A stretch of 64,000 bases of DNA from Streptococcus sp. oral taxon 431 (GCF_023115445.1 NZ_JALDUI010000001.1:312238-376237), one strand, 5' to 3'; counted from the first letter of the stretch, positions 30,793 to 42,072 are shown. Notes: generated by a model from the sequence alone, not told the origin. Made by a program: numbers and translations.

Positions 30793-30822
30793 AGGCCGGG
30801 ATCAAAAATCCCAACCTCGCTT
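30793..30822. terminator. Short inverted-repeat terminator downstream of pulA
   Basis: AGGCCGGGAT - CAAAA - ATCCCAACCT with T runs on the plus side and a T-rich stretch on the minus side. It shares the GGTTGGGAT arm with the other dispersed hairpin elements. The rest of 30636-30921 holds no gene. Confidence 0.6.
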
Positions 30823-30921
30823 TTTAGTAGAAATGAGTCTTTGAAACATTTTTGTTTATTCATTGGATTCTGCAAGATAGTTTTGTCCTACACTTCTCTG
30901 ACTCTGTCTTCAATCTAAGAC

Positions 30922-33204
30922 TTACGCTAAAACATTCAAGACTGCCACACTGACATCGTCAATAGCATTTTCTTGATTAGAACGGCTATTAGTTACCAAC
31001 ATTTCAAGGTTCCCTGCATTTTCATAGTAATATGAAGCCCCTTTGGCATTGAATACAACCAAGAAGTGCTCTTCTCCACCATGAATCTCGTAGACAATCC
31101 AACCACTATTTTCAATGGCTGTGTGAACAAAGACATGACGGTAGACTTCTTCATAGGTAGGGTATGAAAAGGCACTAGTCTGGGTTTTAAGACGGATGAT
31201 CTGACGGACAAACTCGATGCTATCTTGACGCTCATTGATCAAATCCCAGTTGACTTGGTTGACGCTGTCAGGGGCATTATAACTGTTCATTGCTCGCTCA
31301 CGATCTGCGTGAGTCAACTCTCCATTTTCGCCTGTAGCTACGAGTTTAGTACGGCCAAACTCTTGCCCCAATTCCATGAAGGCCATCCCTTGCATGAGGA
31401 GGTTCATAGCCGTTGCTGTTTCTACTTTCTTCATGATGCGTTTATCACTCTCCATCGGATGAAGAGTTTTAAGTAAATCATGCAAATTGTAGTTATCGTG
31501 TGCTTCTACATAGTTAAGAACCTGGTTTGGACTGAGATAAGAACCCAGCTCTCGACTTCCAAGAATAGCCTTTGCGAGGATCGGCTCAGTACCTGCTCCA
31601 CTGACGAAGCCAGATTTGATAGAACCATAGACTTCACAACCTTTGATGGCATCTCGTTGATTATCATTAAAGAATCCAATGTTTGGCAACTGGTAGGCAT
31701 TATCTTTCTTAGCCTTGTCATAAGGAGCAAGGCCTGTTCCCATATCCCAACCTTCTCCATACAGGATGATTTTCGGATCGACTTCGTCCATAGCCCAACG
31801 AATCATCTGCATGGTTTTAACATCGTGAATTCCCATCAAGTCAAAGCGGAAACCGTCAATATTGTACTCTTTTACCCAGTAGAGAAGCGAATCAATCATA
31901 TACTTACGGAACATTTCATGCTCACTGGCAGTTTCGTTACCGACTCCTGTTCCATTTTGGTAGGTTCCATCATGGTTCATTCGATAATAATAATCAGGAA
32001 CCGTTGTTTGGAATGGCGCATCCACCGTTGAGAAGGTATGATTGTAAACAACATCCATAATAACGCCGATACCAGCATCATGATAAGCTTGGACCATGGC
32101 TTTCAAATCACGGATAGCTTGGCCTGGATCATTTGGATTTGTAGACATACTAGTTTCTGGAGAATTGTAGTTTTGTGGATCATATCCCCAGTTATAAGTT
32201 ACATTTCCATCAGCGTCGTATTCTTTATGACGGTCAGCAATTGGTTGCAACTGAACATAGTTGACACCAAGTTCTTTGATGTAATCAAACGCAGTAGATT
32301 GACCATATTGGTTAACTGTTCCAGTTTGAGCTGCACCTAAGAAGGTTCCTCTTAATTCTGGCAAAACACCAGATGTTTCAGACTTAGTCAAATCACGGAT
32401 ATGCATTTCATAAATGACTGCTTGGCAAGGATTTTCCAAACGCCAAGTTGCTTCTGTACCATGCTTAACCTCAAAACCTTCGACCTGACGATCTTGATTT
32501 GAGACAATAGCTGAACGTTTTCCATCAGGACTTGTCGCTATTGTATATGGATCACGAGTTAATGACTGGTGATGAGGAAAGTCAATTTGGTAGTGGTAAG
32601 CACGACCTGCTAGGTTTTCTGAAACTGTTAAACTCCAAACTCCAATTGTATTATACTTGTGGCTATAGGAATAACTATTTCCTCGCTCCATTTCAAATGT
32701 TTTAAGGATAGGAGCGTCATTGCTCGCTGATTCATAGACTACTACTTGGACAGAAGTAGCTGTTGGTGCCCATAGGCTAAAACTTGTTTCATTTTCAGAA
32801 ACCTGACATCCCAACTCTCCTTGATAACCCCAGTGGTGGTCAAAACTAGCACTATTGATTGCCTTATCGAAGGCAAAAGGATTTTGGTCTTTATAGTGGG
32901 GACTTGCAATGGCTGGATTTTCAGAATAATAAACAGTATCATCTCCATCCAAAATCCAAACCTCTGTCAAAAGCGGATAATAATTGAAGCGAATAGGATA
33001 TTCTTTGCTGACACCATCTTTTTCAACAGTAAAAGTCATGGTCTCAAGTACCACTTCACCAGGTTGAGTCAGTGAAAATTTAGCTCCAAAATATTCTTCT
33101 TCTTTGATAAGCTCTACTGAATCCACAGGCTTTTTACTGAAACTGCAAGCATCATAGGCTTCATCCTTACGATGGTAATGAATAAGTACAGGATAATTGT
33201 ACAT
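30922..33204 (-). CDS. pulA: Type I pullulanase, cytosolic
   Basis: GH13 debranching enzyme (760 aa) that hydrolyses alpha-1,6 bonds in pullulan and glycogen. An N-terminal beta domain and CBM48 (about 120-225, SFSLWAPTATSVQVVVY) precede the barrel. The type I signature YNWGYDPQNYNSPE is present near residue 330. The catalytic Asp lies in DGFRFDLMG, Glu in LYGEGWD, and EAHDN completes the site. There is no signal peptide or LPXTG, so this is the intracellular enzyme rather than the surface pullulanase SpuA. It probably trims glycogen or imported maltodextrins. It lies 32 bases after dagK. Confidence 0.95.
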   Translation of the reverse strand: MYNYPVLIHYHRKDEAYDACSFSKKPVDSVELIKEEEYFGAKFSLTQPGEVVLETMTFTVEKDGVSKEYPIRFNYYPLLTEVWILDGDDTVYYSENPAIASPHYKDQNPFAFDKAINSASFDHHWGYQGELGCQVSENETSFSLWAPTATSVQVVVYESASNDAPILKTFEMERGNSYSYSHKYNTIGVWSLTVSENLAGRAYHYQIDFPHHQSLTRDPYTIATSPDGKRSAIVSNQDRQVEGFEVKHGTEATWRLENPCQAVIYEMHIRDLTKSETSGVLPELRGTFLGAAQTGTVNQYGQSTAFDYIKELGVNYVQLQPIADRHKEYDADGNVTYNWGYDPQNYNSPETSMSTNPNDPGQAIRDLKAMVQAYHDAGIGVIMDVVYNHTFSTVDAPFQTTVPDYYYRMNHDGTYQNGTGVGNETASEHEMFRKYMIDSLLYWVKEYNIDGFRFDLMGIHDVKTMQMIRWAMDEVDPKIILYGEGWDMGTGLAPYDKAKKDNAYQLPNIGFFNDNQRDAIKGCEVYGSIKSGFVSGAGTEPILAKAILGSRELGSYLSPNQVLNYVEAHDNYNLHDLLKTLHPMESDKRIMKKVETATAMNLLMQGMAFMELGQEFGRTKLVATGENGELTHADRERAMNSYNAPDSVNQVNWDLINERQDSIEFVRQIIRLKTQTSAFSYPTYEEVYRHVFVHTAIENSGWIVYEIHGGEEHFLVVFNAKGASYYYENAGNLEMLVTNSRSNQENAIDDVSVAVLNVLA

Positions 33205-33236
33205 GTTTCTCCCTAATTTCTAAATTAAATTTGATT

Positions 33237-34187
33237 TTATATGTTAATCATAATTTCTTGATCAATCGCCTCACGATTCACAAAAAACTCAATGTGATTA
33301 TGGCACACTTCCAAATCTACTGGTGTGTCGCCACCGTATTCTCCATCAAGATTAAGCATAAATGGCTCTTTCTGATCCAAAGTTTCAATTCGGAGTTTAC
33401 TAGTTTTCAGATATTCAACATTGACATCTGAAACGTGTTGGCCTCCGTTCATAGCCTGAACTAGCAGACTCAACATATCTAGGATTTTATCCGTCTTTAC
33501 TAGAATAAGCGTGAAATTGCCATCATCCAGCTTGGTATCAGGTGCGAATTGCTCAAATCCACCGATAGAATTGGTCAAGGCAACAAAGACAAGAGAAACT
33601 TCTCCTGTAAAAATTCCCCAATCATGGTAAATACGAACAGGACGGGCTTTGGATTTTGGAAACATCTCGAAGCCTTTAGCAACGTAGGCCAGATAACCCA
33701 AACGCGTCTTTAGTTCACTCGGAACACTAAAAGTTAACTCCGTAAGAGCTCCTGCCGCAGCAATATTGATGAAATACTTATCACCAAAGGCACGACCAAT
33801 ATCAATTTGCTTGGTTTCATTTTTAGCAATGATCTTCGCTGCAGCAACTGGATCCCCCATAGGGATTTTCAATGCTCTTGCATAATCATTGGTAGTTCCA
33901 GTAGGAATGATGGCTATCTTTGGACGATGTTCCAGAGGTGCAATTCCATTAACCACTTCATTGATAGTACCATCGCCACCAGCTACCAAAACCAAATCAA
34001 ATCCAGCTTTTGCAGCTCTTTCTGCTTCTTTCTGGGCTGATAAGTATTCAGGTTTGGTCTGAAAAGCACTTGTTTCATAGCCTATACTCTCTAACACTTC
34101 TAGAACTTCTGCGATATTTTGCTTGATAATTTCCTGGCCTGAGGTCGGATTATAAATGAGACGTGCGCGTTTTTTTACTTCTTTCAT
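33237..34187 (-). CDS. dagK: Diacylglycerol kinase family lipid kinase
   Basis: DagK/YegS-type lipid kinase (316 aa). It has the nucleotide-binding GGDGTINEVVNG near residue 70 and the IIPTGTTNDYARAL block near 96. It recycles diacylglycerol to phosphatidic acid in membrane lipid metabolism. It starts three bases after the ligA stop codon and precedes pulA, a neighbourhood also found in pneumococcus. Confidence 0.92.
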   Translation of the reverse strand: MKEVKKRARLIYNPTSGQEIIKQNIAEVLEVLESIGYETSAFQTKPEYLSAQKEAERAAKAGFDLVLVAGGDGTINEVVNGIAPLEHRPKIAIIPTGTTNDYARALKIPMGDPVAAAKIIAKNETKQIDIGRAFGDKYFINIAAAGALTELTFSVPSELKTRLGYLAYVAKGFEMFPKSKARPVRIYHDWGIFTGEVSLVFVALTNSIGGFEQFAPDTKLDDGNFTLILVKTDKILDMLSLLVQAMNGGQHVSDVNVEYLKTSKLRIETLDQKEPFMLNLDGEYGGDTPVDLEVCHNHIEFFVNREAIDQEIMINI

Positions 34188-34190
34188 AGC

Positions 34191-36158
<1,968 letters not shown>

Positions 36159-36196
36159 TTACCATAAAAAGGACTCTATAAACAATACTCAAGCTC

Positions 36197-36234
36197 TAAA
36201 AAAGAAAATGAGAAGGATATTTCTATCCTTCTCA
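36197..36234 (-). terminator. Terminator after pbuX
   Basis: Perfect stem GAGAAGGATA - GAAA - TATCCTTCTC, then ATTTTCTTTTTT on the minus strand. It ends the xpt-pbuX unit ahead of ligA. Confidence 0.85.
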
Positions 36235-36241
36235 CTTATTT

Positions 36242-37501
36242 TTATTTTTTACGATTCAAAATAGCATTCAAGACGATGGCTACTGTACTTGCAATGACAA
36301 TACCATTTGAGAAGAACATTTGTAATTCAGTCGGTAAAGTATTGAAGAGATTGCTTCCGTTTAATCCCACTCCAGCAGAAATAGAAACTGCTGCAATGAG
36401 GAAGTTGTGTTCATTGTGTTCGAAGTCTACACGCGCCAAGATTTGCATCCCTTGTAGCGAAACAAAACCAAACATGACGAGCATAGCTCCACCAAGAACA
36501 GGGCTTGGAATAATCTGTGCCAAGGCACCGAACTTAGGCAAAAGACCAAGTAAGATAAGGAAACCAGCTGCATAGTAGATTGGCAAACGAGTACGAATAC
36601 CTGAAAGTTTCACCAAGCCTACGTTTTGTGAAAATCCTGTATAAGGGAAGGTATTGAAAAGTCCACCAAGTAAGACAGCAAGACCTTCAGCGCGATAACC
36701 ATTACGAAGACGAGTGCTATCGATTGGATCTTTAGTAATATCAGAAAGGGCAAGATACACACCAGTTGATTCTACCATAGATACAGTAGCGATGATACAC
36801 ATCATTACAATAGAAGAAATCTCAAATTGTGGAGCACCGAAGTAGAATGGAGTTGGGATATGAACGAGTGGAGCTTCTGCTACTGGAGAGAAGTCAACCA
36901 AGCCCATAGTAGCAGCAATAATGGTACCTGCAATCAAACCGATCAAAATGGAAATAGATTTGATAAATCCTTTTGTAAGAATATTAACTAAAAGAATAAT
37001 GAGAACAGTAATCATTGCCAAGGCTAAACTTTGACCAGTTGGTTTTTCAACGTTATTTCCCATATTTCCGATGGCAACTGGAATCAAGGTCAATCCGATT
37101 GTTGTGATAACAGAACCAGTTACGATTGCAGGGAAAAGATTGGCAACCTTAGAGAAGATACCTGAAATCAGGATAACATAAATCCCTGAAGCAATCAAAG
37201 CTCCGAACATAGCACCGCTACCATGACTCTGACCAATCATGATAAGAGGAGCAACAGACTGGAAGGCTACCCCAAGAACAATAGGCAAACCGACACCAAA
37301 ATGTTTATTGAGTTGCAATTGTAAAAGAGTTGCCACCCCACACATAAAGATATCTGTTGAAATAAGGTAGGTCAACTGTTGAGCTGAATACCCTAAAGCA
37401 CTTGCAATCATGATTGGTACCAGGATTGAACCTGAGTACATGGCTAACAAATGTTGCAAACCAAGAACGGCTGCCTGTGAGTGGTTTTCCTGTTGCTTCA
37501 T
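36242..37501 (-). CDS. pbuX: Xanthine permease (NCS2 family)
   Basis: Membrane purine transporter (419 aa) with 12-14 hydrophobic segments. The NCS2 signature region is near IALSDITKDPID-RLRNGYRAEGLAVLLGG (about 250-285), including the QNVG motif in GFSQNVGLV. It overlaps the end of xpt by one base and shares its riboswitch control. Uracil permeases are the nearest alternatives, but the context makes xanthine the best call. Confidence 0.93.
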   Translation of the reverse strand: MKQQENHSQAAVLGLQHLLAMYSGSILVPIMIASALGYSAQQLTYLISTDIFMCGVATLLQLQLNKHFGVGLPIVLGVAFQSVAPLIMIGQSHGSGAMFGALIASGIYVILISGIFSKVANLFPAIVTGSVITTIGLTLIPVAIGNMGNNVEKPTGQSLALAMITVLIILLVNILTKGFIKSISILIGLIAGTIIAATMGLVDFSPVAEAPLVHIPTPFYFGAPQFEISSIVMMCIIATVSMVESTGVYLALSDITKDPIDSTRLRNGYRAEGLAVLLGGLFNTFPYTGFSQNVGLVKLSGIRTRLPIYYAAGFLILLGLLPKFGALAQIIPSPVLGGAMLVMFGFVSLQGMQILARVDFEHNEHNFLIAAVSISAGVGLNGSNLFNTLPTELQMFFSNGIVIASTVAIVLNAILNRKK

Positions 37502-38082
37502 TAGATATCTGCCTCCTTGAAGATAACTTTTCCATTTTCAAAACGCTCTAATCGCGCGAGTGATACTACTTGATGACCTGATTTTTCTAGCAGTTCACGA
37601 CCATCTTGGAAGGATTTTTCAATCACAATTCCGATGGCTTCAACTGTAGCTCCAGCTTGCTCGATAATCTGAATCAGACCTTTAGCTGCTTGGCCATTAG
37701 CCAAAAAATCATCAATAATCAATACTTTATCTTGAGGAGATAAGAACTTACCTGCAATAGATACGGTACTTGTTACTTGTTTAGTGAAAGAATAAACTTC
37801 AGCAGTCAAAATTCCTTCATTCATAGTAATATTTTTTGCCTTCTTAGCAAAAATCATGGGAACATCTAACTGTTCAGCCACATAAAGGGCAGGAGCAATA
37901 CCTGACGCCTCAATCGTCACGACTTTGGTAATACCAGCATTTTTAAAATGTTCTGCAAAAGTGCGACCAATCTCGCGCATCAAGGAATAATCAACTTGGT
38001 GGGTCAAGAAGGAATCCACCTTAAGAATATTCTCACCAAGAACGTTTCCGTCCTTTAAAATTCGTTCTTCTAATAATTTCAC
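37501..38082 (-). CDS. xpt: Xanthine phosphoribosyltransferase
   Basis: Salvage enzyme (193 aa) that converts xanthine to XMP with PRPP. The PRPP loop [16 protein letters not shown] is near residue 115-130, and the substrate region [14 protein letters not shown] near 55. The start codon is GTG at 38080-38082, supported by a strong CGGAGGT site eight bases upstream. It is controlled by the guanine riboswitch immediately upstream and is coupled to pbuX. Confidence 0.96.
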   Translation of the reverse strand: MKLLEERILKDGNVLGENILKVDSFLTHQVDYSLMREIGRTFAEHFKNAGITKVVTIEASGIAPALYVAEQLDVPMIFAKKAKNITMNEGILTAEVYSFTKQVTSTVSIAGKFLSPQDKVLIIDDFLANGQAAKGLIQIIEQAGATVEAIGIVIEKSFQDGRELLEKSGHQVVSLARLERFENGKVIFKEADI

Positions 38083-38097
38083 AATAACCTCCGAAAT

Positions 38098-38124
38098 AAA
38101 AAGAGACTTACTAAGTAAGCCTCT
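38098..38124 (-). terminator. Riboswitch expression-platform terminator
   Basis: Minus-strand AGAGGCTTACT / AGTAAGTCTCT (11 pairs, no real loop beyond the centre) followed by TTTTTATTT. The 5' arm GCTTACTT is also complementary to GAGTAAGC, the 3' strand of the aptamer P1 helix, so terminator and antiterminator exclude each other. Confidence 0.85.
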
Positions 38125-38170
38125 AGTAAATAAAGAAATAGATTTAACACCTATCCTTATATCTCTGCAG

Positions 38171-38240
38171 CTTACTCATTGTTAGGTATTTACGGTACCT
38201 TGTAGAAACGCCACGCCAATTCGCGGCATAAATAAGTAAT
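38171..38240 (-). promoter_or_regulatory. Guanine/xanthine-class purine riboswitch aptamer
   Basis: Minus strand: P1 TTACTTAT pairs with ATGAGTAA. The loop/junction consensus GTTTCTAC..GGTACCGTAAATACC is present, with P2 GCCGCG..CGTGGC. The base-selecting position that aligns to C74 of B. subtilis xpt (in AACAATG) is C, which predicts guanine rather than adenine binding. It sits directly after the guaC stop codon and controls xpt-pbuX as an OFF switch. Confidence 0.92.
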
Positions 38241-38247
38241 CATATTT

Positions 38248-39231
38248 TTAGTGAGCGTCACCATTCCAGATAGAGTTCTTCACAATGACATAGTCAACGT
38301 GACGAAGATCAGCAACCTTACGACCTCCAGCATAAGAAATCGAACTTTGCAAATCCTGTTCCATCTCAGTTAAAGTGTCTTGCAAATGACCTTTTGCAGG
38401 AAGAAGAATTTTCTTACCTTCGACATTCTTATAGGCACCTTTTTGGTATTCTGAAGCTGAACCGTAGTATTCTTTGAATTGTTTACCGTCCACTTCAATT
38501 GTTTTACCAGGACTTTCGATATGCCCTGCAAACAGTGAACCAATCATGACCATACTTGCACCGAAGCGAATTGATTTGGCGATATCACCATGTGTACGAA
38601 TACCACCATCGGCAATAATCGGTTTACGCGCAGCCTTAGCACACCAGCGAAGGGCTGCTAACTGCCAACCTCCAGTACCAAAACCAGTTTTGACCTTAGT
38701 AATACAAACCTTACCTGGACCGATTCCGACCTTAGTAGCATCTGCACCAGCATTTTCAAGTTCACGTACAGCTTCTGGAGTTCCAACATTACCAGCGATG
38801 ACAAAAGTATCAGGTAATTCTTTCTTGATGTGCTGAATCATTGAAATGACGCTATCCGCATGACCATGAGCAATATCAATGGTGATGTACTCTGGGGCAT
38901 CTTCCTTTAATTGACTCACAAAATCATACTCGTAGTCTTTAACACCTACTGAGATTGAAGCAATCAAGCCCTGATCGTGCATACGTTTGACAAAAGGAAT
39001 GCGTCCTTCTTCATCAAAACGATGCATAATATAGAAATATCCACCCTTAGCAAGTTGTTCAGCAACATCTTCATCTAGGATTGTTTGCATATTGGAAGGA
39101 ACAACTGGCAACTTAAAGGTATGTTTTCCCAAGGTCACATGTGTATCAGCTTCTGCTCGACTTTGAAGGACACACTTATTTGGGATTAGCTGAATATCTT
39201 CATAGTCAAAGATCGGAAATTCGTTTAACAT
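38248..39231 (-). CDS. guaC: GMP reductase
   Basis: Converts GMP to IMP with NADPH, balancing guanine and adenine nucleotide pools. At 327 residues it has the IMPDH-like barrel. The catalytic cysteine is Cys176 in GPGKVCITK. The phosphate-binding region [15 protein letters not shown] follows near 225. The absence of CBS domains and the short length separate it from IMP dehydrogenase. It has its own promoter and directly precedes the xpt riboswitch. Confidence 0.97.
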   Translation of the reverse strand: MLNEFPIFDYEDIQLIPNKCVLQSRAEADTHVTLGKHTFKLPVVPSNMQTILDEDVAEQLAKGGYFYIMHRFDEEGRIPFVKRMHDQGLIASISVGVKDYEYDFVSQLKEDAPEYITIDIAHGHADSVISMIQHIKKELPDTFVIAGNVGTPEAVRELENAGADATKVGIGPGKVCITKVKTGFGTGGWQLAALRWCAKAARKPIIADGGIRTHGDIAKSIRFGASMVMIGSLFAGHIESPGKTIEVDGKQFKEYYGSASEYQKGAYKNVEGKKILLPAKGHLQDTLTEMEQDLQSSISYAGGRKVADLRHVDYVIVKNSIWNGDAH

Positions 39232-39307
39232 ATTTCTCTCATTTCTCTTGTTTAGACCTTCCTAAAGTTAGGAATAGCCTCGTCTTTTCCAGACAATTAC
39301 TCTAACA

Positions 39308-39368
39308 AGTTTACAATATTGTCCGTTTTTTGTCAATTGTAATGACCGAAAACAAATAATGTTCGTGT
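39308..39368 (-). promoter_or_regulatory. guaC promoter and possible PurBox
   Basis: Minus-strand -35 TTGACA (39331-39336) and -10 TAAACT (39308-39313), 17-base spacer. Just upstream, CACGAACATTATTTGTTTTCGG (39345-39366) contains a CGAAC-type half-site and an inverted, imperfect partner, resembling the PurR boxes of Gram-positive bacteria. Promoter call firm; PurR call tentative. Confidence 0.55.
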
Positions 39369-39402
39369 TTATAATTTTTGATTTAGATAACTAAGTAGAC
39401 AT

Positions 39403-40161
39403 TTACCCTGTATTTGTCTTGCCTTTCAAATCTTTACCAATATTTTCGATAAAGACTCTTTCAAAGGATTCAATCCTCTTGACAAAATCTTGATAACTTT
39501 CGGCTTGTCTAGGGATTTGAATAGACCATTTTTTCAACTGGGCTCCATAACCTGCTAGCTTTCCTATCTCATTATCAACAACCTTGTCCTCGCTTGGAAA
39601 AACAATCCCAGCCTGCTCAGCTTGTAAAATATAAGCATAAGAAATCAATTGAAATAGATCTTCACGATTGATTCCCTTTTCAGTCAATTCCAGTTTTTTG
39701 TATTTAGCATCTAAAACGATTTTTAACTCTTTATGATAAAAATCTGGAAATATTTTTCTTTCACGATTAGAAAATACTGAAATACCGTCCGTCTTATCCT
39801 TATTTCTAGGATGGATGAACTCTTTTAGCAACAAAGTATGAACATACTCTTACCAAAGCCAAGCAGCATCAAAAAGAATACCATGGATTTTTTGCTCTTG
39901 ATATCCTAAACCATGCTTTTCTCTATTTAGGATCATCAGGCAAAGCTCTTGCAATTTTCTGTACTCTCGAAAGTATGCATGACGAAGAGGTTTGGTTTGA
40001 TTTAGTCTGATAATCTTAGCACGAGCAGCTAATTTATAAGAGGGCGTTACTCGTACGATTTCTGCCACATTTTCACGACTAATAGAGAGATTATCAAGAA
40101 CTCCCCTCCCTATACTTTTCTGATTCTTCATGTATTCAATTGTATGACGGATCAGCTGCAT
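39403..40161 (-). pseudogene. McrC-type restriction subunit, broken
   Basis: Remnant of the McrC subunit of a McrBC-type 5-methylcytosine restriction system. The frame opens at 40161 (MQLIRHTIEY) and reaches AAWLW, then hits an in-frame TAA at 39850-39852. It continues in the same frame through LLKEFIHPRN to a stop at 39403. The C-terminal part carries the nuclease-like block FPDFYHKELKIVLDAKYKKL (PD-(D/E)XK pattern). The N-terminal portion of a full McrC (roughly the first 100-150 residues) is missing, and no mcrB lies upstream. So it is truncated and nonsense-mutated. Confidence 0.75.
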
Positions 40162-40237
40162 GAGTGGATTATCATAGGTGAATTCTCAAGTAAAGAAAAA
40201 TTACACTAAAAAGCTAAAATCTTCGAAACAAAATTAA

Positions 40238-40330
40238 ACATATATAAAGATATGTCTAATTTCCGCAGAAAACGATTGCATAAGATTTTTATTTCTGCTA
40301 GAATATTTTTATCCCGAGAAAGCGCATTCA
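40238..40330 (+). promoter_or_regulatory. Cytolysin promoter with cre-like sites and an inverted repeat
   Basis: A -35 TTGCAT (40276-40281) and -10 TAGAAT (40299-40304) with a 17-base spacer. A cre-like sequence, TGCAATCGTTTTCT on the minus strand (40267-40280), overlaps the -35. A second, GAGAAAGCGCATTCA (40316-40330), sits just after the expected start of transcription. About 20 bases upstream of the -35 lies a perfect inverted repeat ACATAT-ATAAAG-ATATGT (40238-40255). The promoter is well supported. CcpA and the inverted-repeat regulator are inferred. Confidence 0.65.
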
Positions 40331-40368
40331 AGAGATAATAAAATGAAATAATAAACTAGGAGCTTTAT

Positions 40369-42072
40369 ATGATTCAAAATAATCTTGAAAAAGGTTTTCG
40401 TTATTCTATCCGAAAACGTAGCATTGGTGTCTGTGGTGTAGTTATTGCAACTTTTTTATTAAGTACAGCTTCGATTATTCAAAATAATACTGTAAAAGCT
40501 ACTGAACCCTCAATTTCAAGTAGTTCTAATCCAAAAACAGAACCTACAGTAAACGAACAAGAAAGTACTCCAAACCTCAATTCAAAAACCGAAGAAAAAG
40601 ATGCCACTACTGTAACTGAAGCACCAAAAGCAGATGTTATGGAAAACCTCATGAGATCTACTAATCAGGCAGATAAGGACTTGAATAAATATCTTTTCGG
40701 ATTAAACTACAACAAAATTGATATTTTAACTCGTAGAGGTGAAGCAATCGAAAATTATTCAAATACATCTTCAAAACAACAAGGGAATGAGTTTGTTGTA
40801 ATTGAAAAAGTGAAAAAGAGTATTTCTAATAATTCAGCTGATGTTTCAATTAACGGTAATAGCGACATCTTCTTAGGCGCTTTGTTCCGAGCAGATCAAG
40901 GGTTATTAGAAAATAAACCTCAACTTGTTAGTATTGATAGAAAACAGGGTAGAATCAGCGTGGACCTTCCAGGAATGGCTGGATCAGATAGCTATACTGA
41001 TGCAAACACAACAGTCAGTGGTATGCAGGAAGGAATTAACACTCTGGTAAATAGATGGAATGCAAATTATGCATCAAGTAATCCCGCACCTGCTCGTATG
41101 CAATACGATTCTACTTCAGCATATAGTATGAATCAACTAAAAGCAAAATTTGGTAGCAACTTTGAAAAAATTGGGGTTGATTTAAAAATTGACTTTGAAG
41201 CTGCACAAAAAGGTGAAAAACAAATTGAAGTTGTCGACTTTAAACAAATTTACTTTACCGCTAACTTTGATGCACCAAAAAATCCTGGAGATGTCTTTGG
41301 TGATAATGTAACAGTCAACGATTTACAAGATCGTGGCTTGGATGAACAAACACCTCCTGTTTATGTTTCTAGTATGTCTTATGGCCGTCAAATGTATGTT
41401 AAATTTGAAACAACAAGTACAAGTACAGAACTTAAAGCAGCTATAAATGCTGTCATTAAAGGTGTGCCTATTAACCCTGAATCTGAATGGGCTCGTGTTT
41501 TGAAAAATACTTCTGTAACAGCTGTTATTGTTGGCGGTAACGCTGATGGCGCTGCTCGAGTAGTTACTGGAACACCTGAAGATCTCAAGAAATTAATTCA
41601 AGAAGGAGCTAATTTTAGTACACAAAATCCTGCAGTCCCTATTTCTTATAAAACTGCCTTTTTAAGAGATAATCAAGTTGCAACAATCCAAAACAGTACT
41701 GATTATATTGAAACTAAAATTACCTCTTACAAGAATGGCTATCTCAATTTGCAACATAAGGGTGGATATGTCGCTCGTTACTACGTTTACTGGGACGAAG
41801 TCACATATGACGAAAATGGAATTGAAAGCATCCGCTCTCGTGAATGGGAAGATAATGGAAAAAATAGAACTGCTGGTTTCCAAACTGAACTACAATTTAG
41901 AGGAAATGTTCGCAATCTTCGCGTAAAAATTCAAGAAAAAACAGGTCTTGCTTGGGAACCTTGGAGAACAGTTTATAATCGTACAGAATTGCCTTTAGTT
42001 CAAAAACGCACTATTATCAATTCAGGAACCACACTAAGACCAAAATATAGTGAACAAGTTGAAAATAACTAA
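40369..42072 (+). CDS. Secreted cholesterol-dependent cytolysin, CD59-binding type
   Basis: Pore-forming toxin (567 aa). The first ~44 residues are a signal peptide with the motif YSIRK at 12-16 and probable cleavage after VKA. A Ser/Thr/Glu-rich linker follows to about 95, then the CDC fold with the conserved IFLGALFRADQGLLENKP. In domain 4 the undecapeptide is EKTGLAWEPWR (523-533). The usual Cys is Lys524, and Pro531 replaces Trp, as in the CD59-using toxins. Tyr472, Tyr474, Arg489 and Ser490 exactly fit Y-X-Y-X14-R-S, the published CD59-contact signature. The cholesterol-recognition Thr555-Leu556 pair is intact. There is no LPXTG, so it is released. AGGAG precedes the ATG. Confidence 0.93.
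   Translation: MIQNNLEKGFRYSIRKRSIGVCGVVIATFLLSTASIIQNNTVKATEPSISSSSNPKTEPTVNEQESTPNLNSKTEEKDATTVTEAPKADVMENLMRSTNQADKDLNKYLFGLNYNKIDILTRRGEAIENYSNTSSKQQGNEFVVIEKVKKSISNNSADVSINGNSDIFLGALFRADQGLLENKPQLVSIDRKQGRISVDLPGMAGSDSYTDANTTVSGMQEGINTLVNRWNANYASSNPAPARMQYDSTSAYSMNQLKAKFGSNFEKIGVDLKIDFEAAQKGEKQIEVVDFKQIYFTANFDAPKNPGDVFGDNVTVNDLQDRGLDEQTPPVYVSSMSYGRQMYVKFETTSTSTELKAAINAVIKGVPINPESEWARVLKNTSVTAVIVGGNADGAARVVTGTPEDLKKLIQEGANFSTQNPAVPISYKTAFLRDNQVATIQNSTDYIETKITSYKNGYLNLQHKGGYVARYYVYWDEVTYDENGIESIRSREWEDNGKNRTAGFQTELQFRGNVRNLRVKIQEKTGLAWEPWRTVYNRTELPLVQKRTIINSGTTLRPKYSEQVENN

Noticed and set aside
40369..42072. Reading the YSIRK protein as an LPXTG-anchored adhesin.
   Set aside because: There is no LPXTG motif or hydrophobic tail, and the CDC fold motifs are unmistakable.
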